15,024 nucleotides of DNA from JAAAPF01 sp964481035. Lineage in GTDB: Bacteria; Pseudomonadota; Alphaproteobacteria; Geminicoccales; Geminicoccaceae. The DNA lies in the NCBI GenBank assembly GCA_964481035.1, contig CAYZSE010000086.1, positions 1-15,024 on the forward strand, in the 5' to 3' direction. The position numbers and the translations under genes are program-made. The stretch's first letter is position 1. Every line of letters begins with the position of its first letter. Shown here one piece after another: positions 14,059 to 15,024 of this stretch. The notes beneath the pieces are model-generated. The model was not told where the DNA came from. It saw nothing but the letters and a program-made list of their open reading frames with translations, and ran no database searches.

Positions 14059-15024
14059 GGTCTTGGGCCTCCTCCTTGCGCAGGCACTGCGCCTGCTCGC
14101 GGACGCGCGCCTGCTCGCGCTCGCGCCGCGCCCGATCCGGCTTCGGCTCGGCCACGAGCTTGAAGACGCAGCGCTGGCCGGGGCTCAGCGCGCGGACGCT
14201 GCCGCGATAGGCGACGATGATGGGCGGCGCGGACGTCGGCCGGCTGGTGATCGTGAGCGCTTCGCGGTCGACCTCGACGTCGAGAAGCTGGCGGCGGTAG
14301 CGCAGGCTGGTCGCGAGGCAGGTGACCTCGGCCGGCAGGTGGGGATTGAAGGTCAACATTTGCGCGCCGACCTCGAGGCCCGTGTAGCAGCGCTCCATGA
14401 GGTCGATGGTGCCCGCCATGGCACCGAGATGGATGCCCTCGGCGGTCGTGCCGCCCTGGATGTCGGCGAAGTCGGCATCGAGCGCCGTCTCCGCGAGCTG
14501 CCAGGAACGCTCGCGGTCGGCGCGGGCCAGCACCCAGGCGTGGGTGAGCCAGCTCAGGGTCGAGCCGTGCGCCGTCCGATCCATGTAGAAGCGGATGTTC
14601 TTGAAGATCGCGTCCGGCTCGAAGCGGTATCCCAGCCGCTCGAGGACCGTTTGCAGCTCCTCGCGCGAGAAGAGATAGAAGAGCATGAGCACGTCGGCCT
14701 GCTTCGCGACCTGATAGCGGTTCGGGTCGTCGCCTTCCTGCTCGAGGATGCGGTCGAGGCGGCGGAGATTGGGATAGCGTTCGGCGTAGTCGTCGAACGG
14801 GAAGGGCTCCAGCGCGCAGAAGCCCTCGAACTGCTCGATGATGCCGTCCGGGCGCAGCGGGACGACGAGGCGCCGGCTCACCCGGTCCCAGCGCTCCAGC
14901 TCCGCCGCGTCGAGCGCGAGAAGGTCGAGCAACGCCCGGCGCCGCTGCTCGGGCAGGATGTCGACGACATCGAGCGCGCGGGCGAGGACCCAGGCGGCCA
15001 TGACGTTGGTGTAGGCGTTGTTCT
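14051..15024 (-). CDS. Second GH65 family disaccharide phosphorylase (C-terminal part, cut by window edge)
   Basis: The frame is open to the window edge: codons before the internal Met at 15001 read NNAYTNV, the family stretch just after the catalytic GPDEYT motif, so only the C-terminal third or so is present. Visible landmarks are VAKQADVLMLFYLF, RTAHGSTLSWLTHAWVLAR and the phosphate-loop region TTAEGIHLGAMAGT, followed by the C-terminal beta domain (NPHLPAEVTCLATSLRYRR onward). It ends in a highly charged tail of about 25 residues (PDRARREREQARVREQ). The phosphate loop reads EGIHLGAMAG against HGAHIASIGG in the first GH65, so these are not recent duplicates and may use different sugars. 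Its stop lies inside the start of the PEP synthase gene (eight-base overlap), suggesting translational coupling. The catalytic Glu is outside the window. Confidence 0.9.

Overview
This window comes from a very GC-rich bacterial chromosome (roughly 70% GC by eye, with strong G/C preference at third codon positions). The gene content suggests an alphaproteobacterium: an EcfG-like (ECF15-type) sigma factor, a FixJ-type output domain, a phasin-like protein and BioY. The order is only a guess; something Rhodospirillales-like would fit. No rRNA, tRNA, insertion sequence, integrase or CRISPR array was seen.

Layout. (1) 44-814 (+) is a polar amino-acid ABC transporter ATPase, probably the last gene of an importer operon that starts outside the window. 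(2) 846-1427 (-) is the biotin transporter S-component BioY. (3) 1538-4717 (-) is a two-gene unit in which a beta-phosphoglucomutase-like HAD protein precedes a GH65 disaccharide phosphorylase. (4) 4850-5526 (-) holds two small genes of unknown function. One has a good sigma70-type promoter and a TTG start; the other looks frameshifted. (5) 5648-8185 (-) encodes a large hybrid sensor with two PAS-like domains, a degenerate histidine kinase core, two receiver domains and a LuxR/FixJ DNA-binding domain. (6) 8505-10648 (+) is a run of stress-type genes: a two-CBS-domain protein, a phasin-like protein, a DUF2383-like four-helix protein and an EcfG-like sigma factor. (7) 10655-15024 (-) is a second GH65 enzyme (cut by the window end), then PEP synthase, then a broken D-lactate dehydrogenase, with overlapping start and stop codons.

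Taken together, the metabolic genes read as a carbon-storage and energy-limitation module. GH65 phosphorolysis conserves ATP, beta-PGM feeds glucose 6-phosphate into glycolysis, PEP synthase recycles pyruvate, and D-LDH would have reoxidised NADH. CBS, phasin and DUF2383 proteins often occur in low-oxygen or stationary-phase islands of Proteobacteria. That the neighbouring hybrid regulator and sigma factor control the module is inference.

The most notable observations are these. The hybrid regulator lacks the phospho-acceptor histidine and has an eroded ATP lid. A CTACGTAG palindrome occurs in the two intergenic regions flanking the CBS gene. The ldhA-like gene carries a 13-bp tandem duplication, a 1-bp deletion and a lost catalytic histidine. 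A 15-bp tandem repeat encodes a pentapeptide linker between the two receiver domains.
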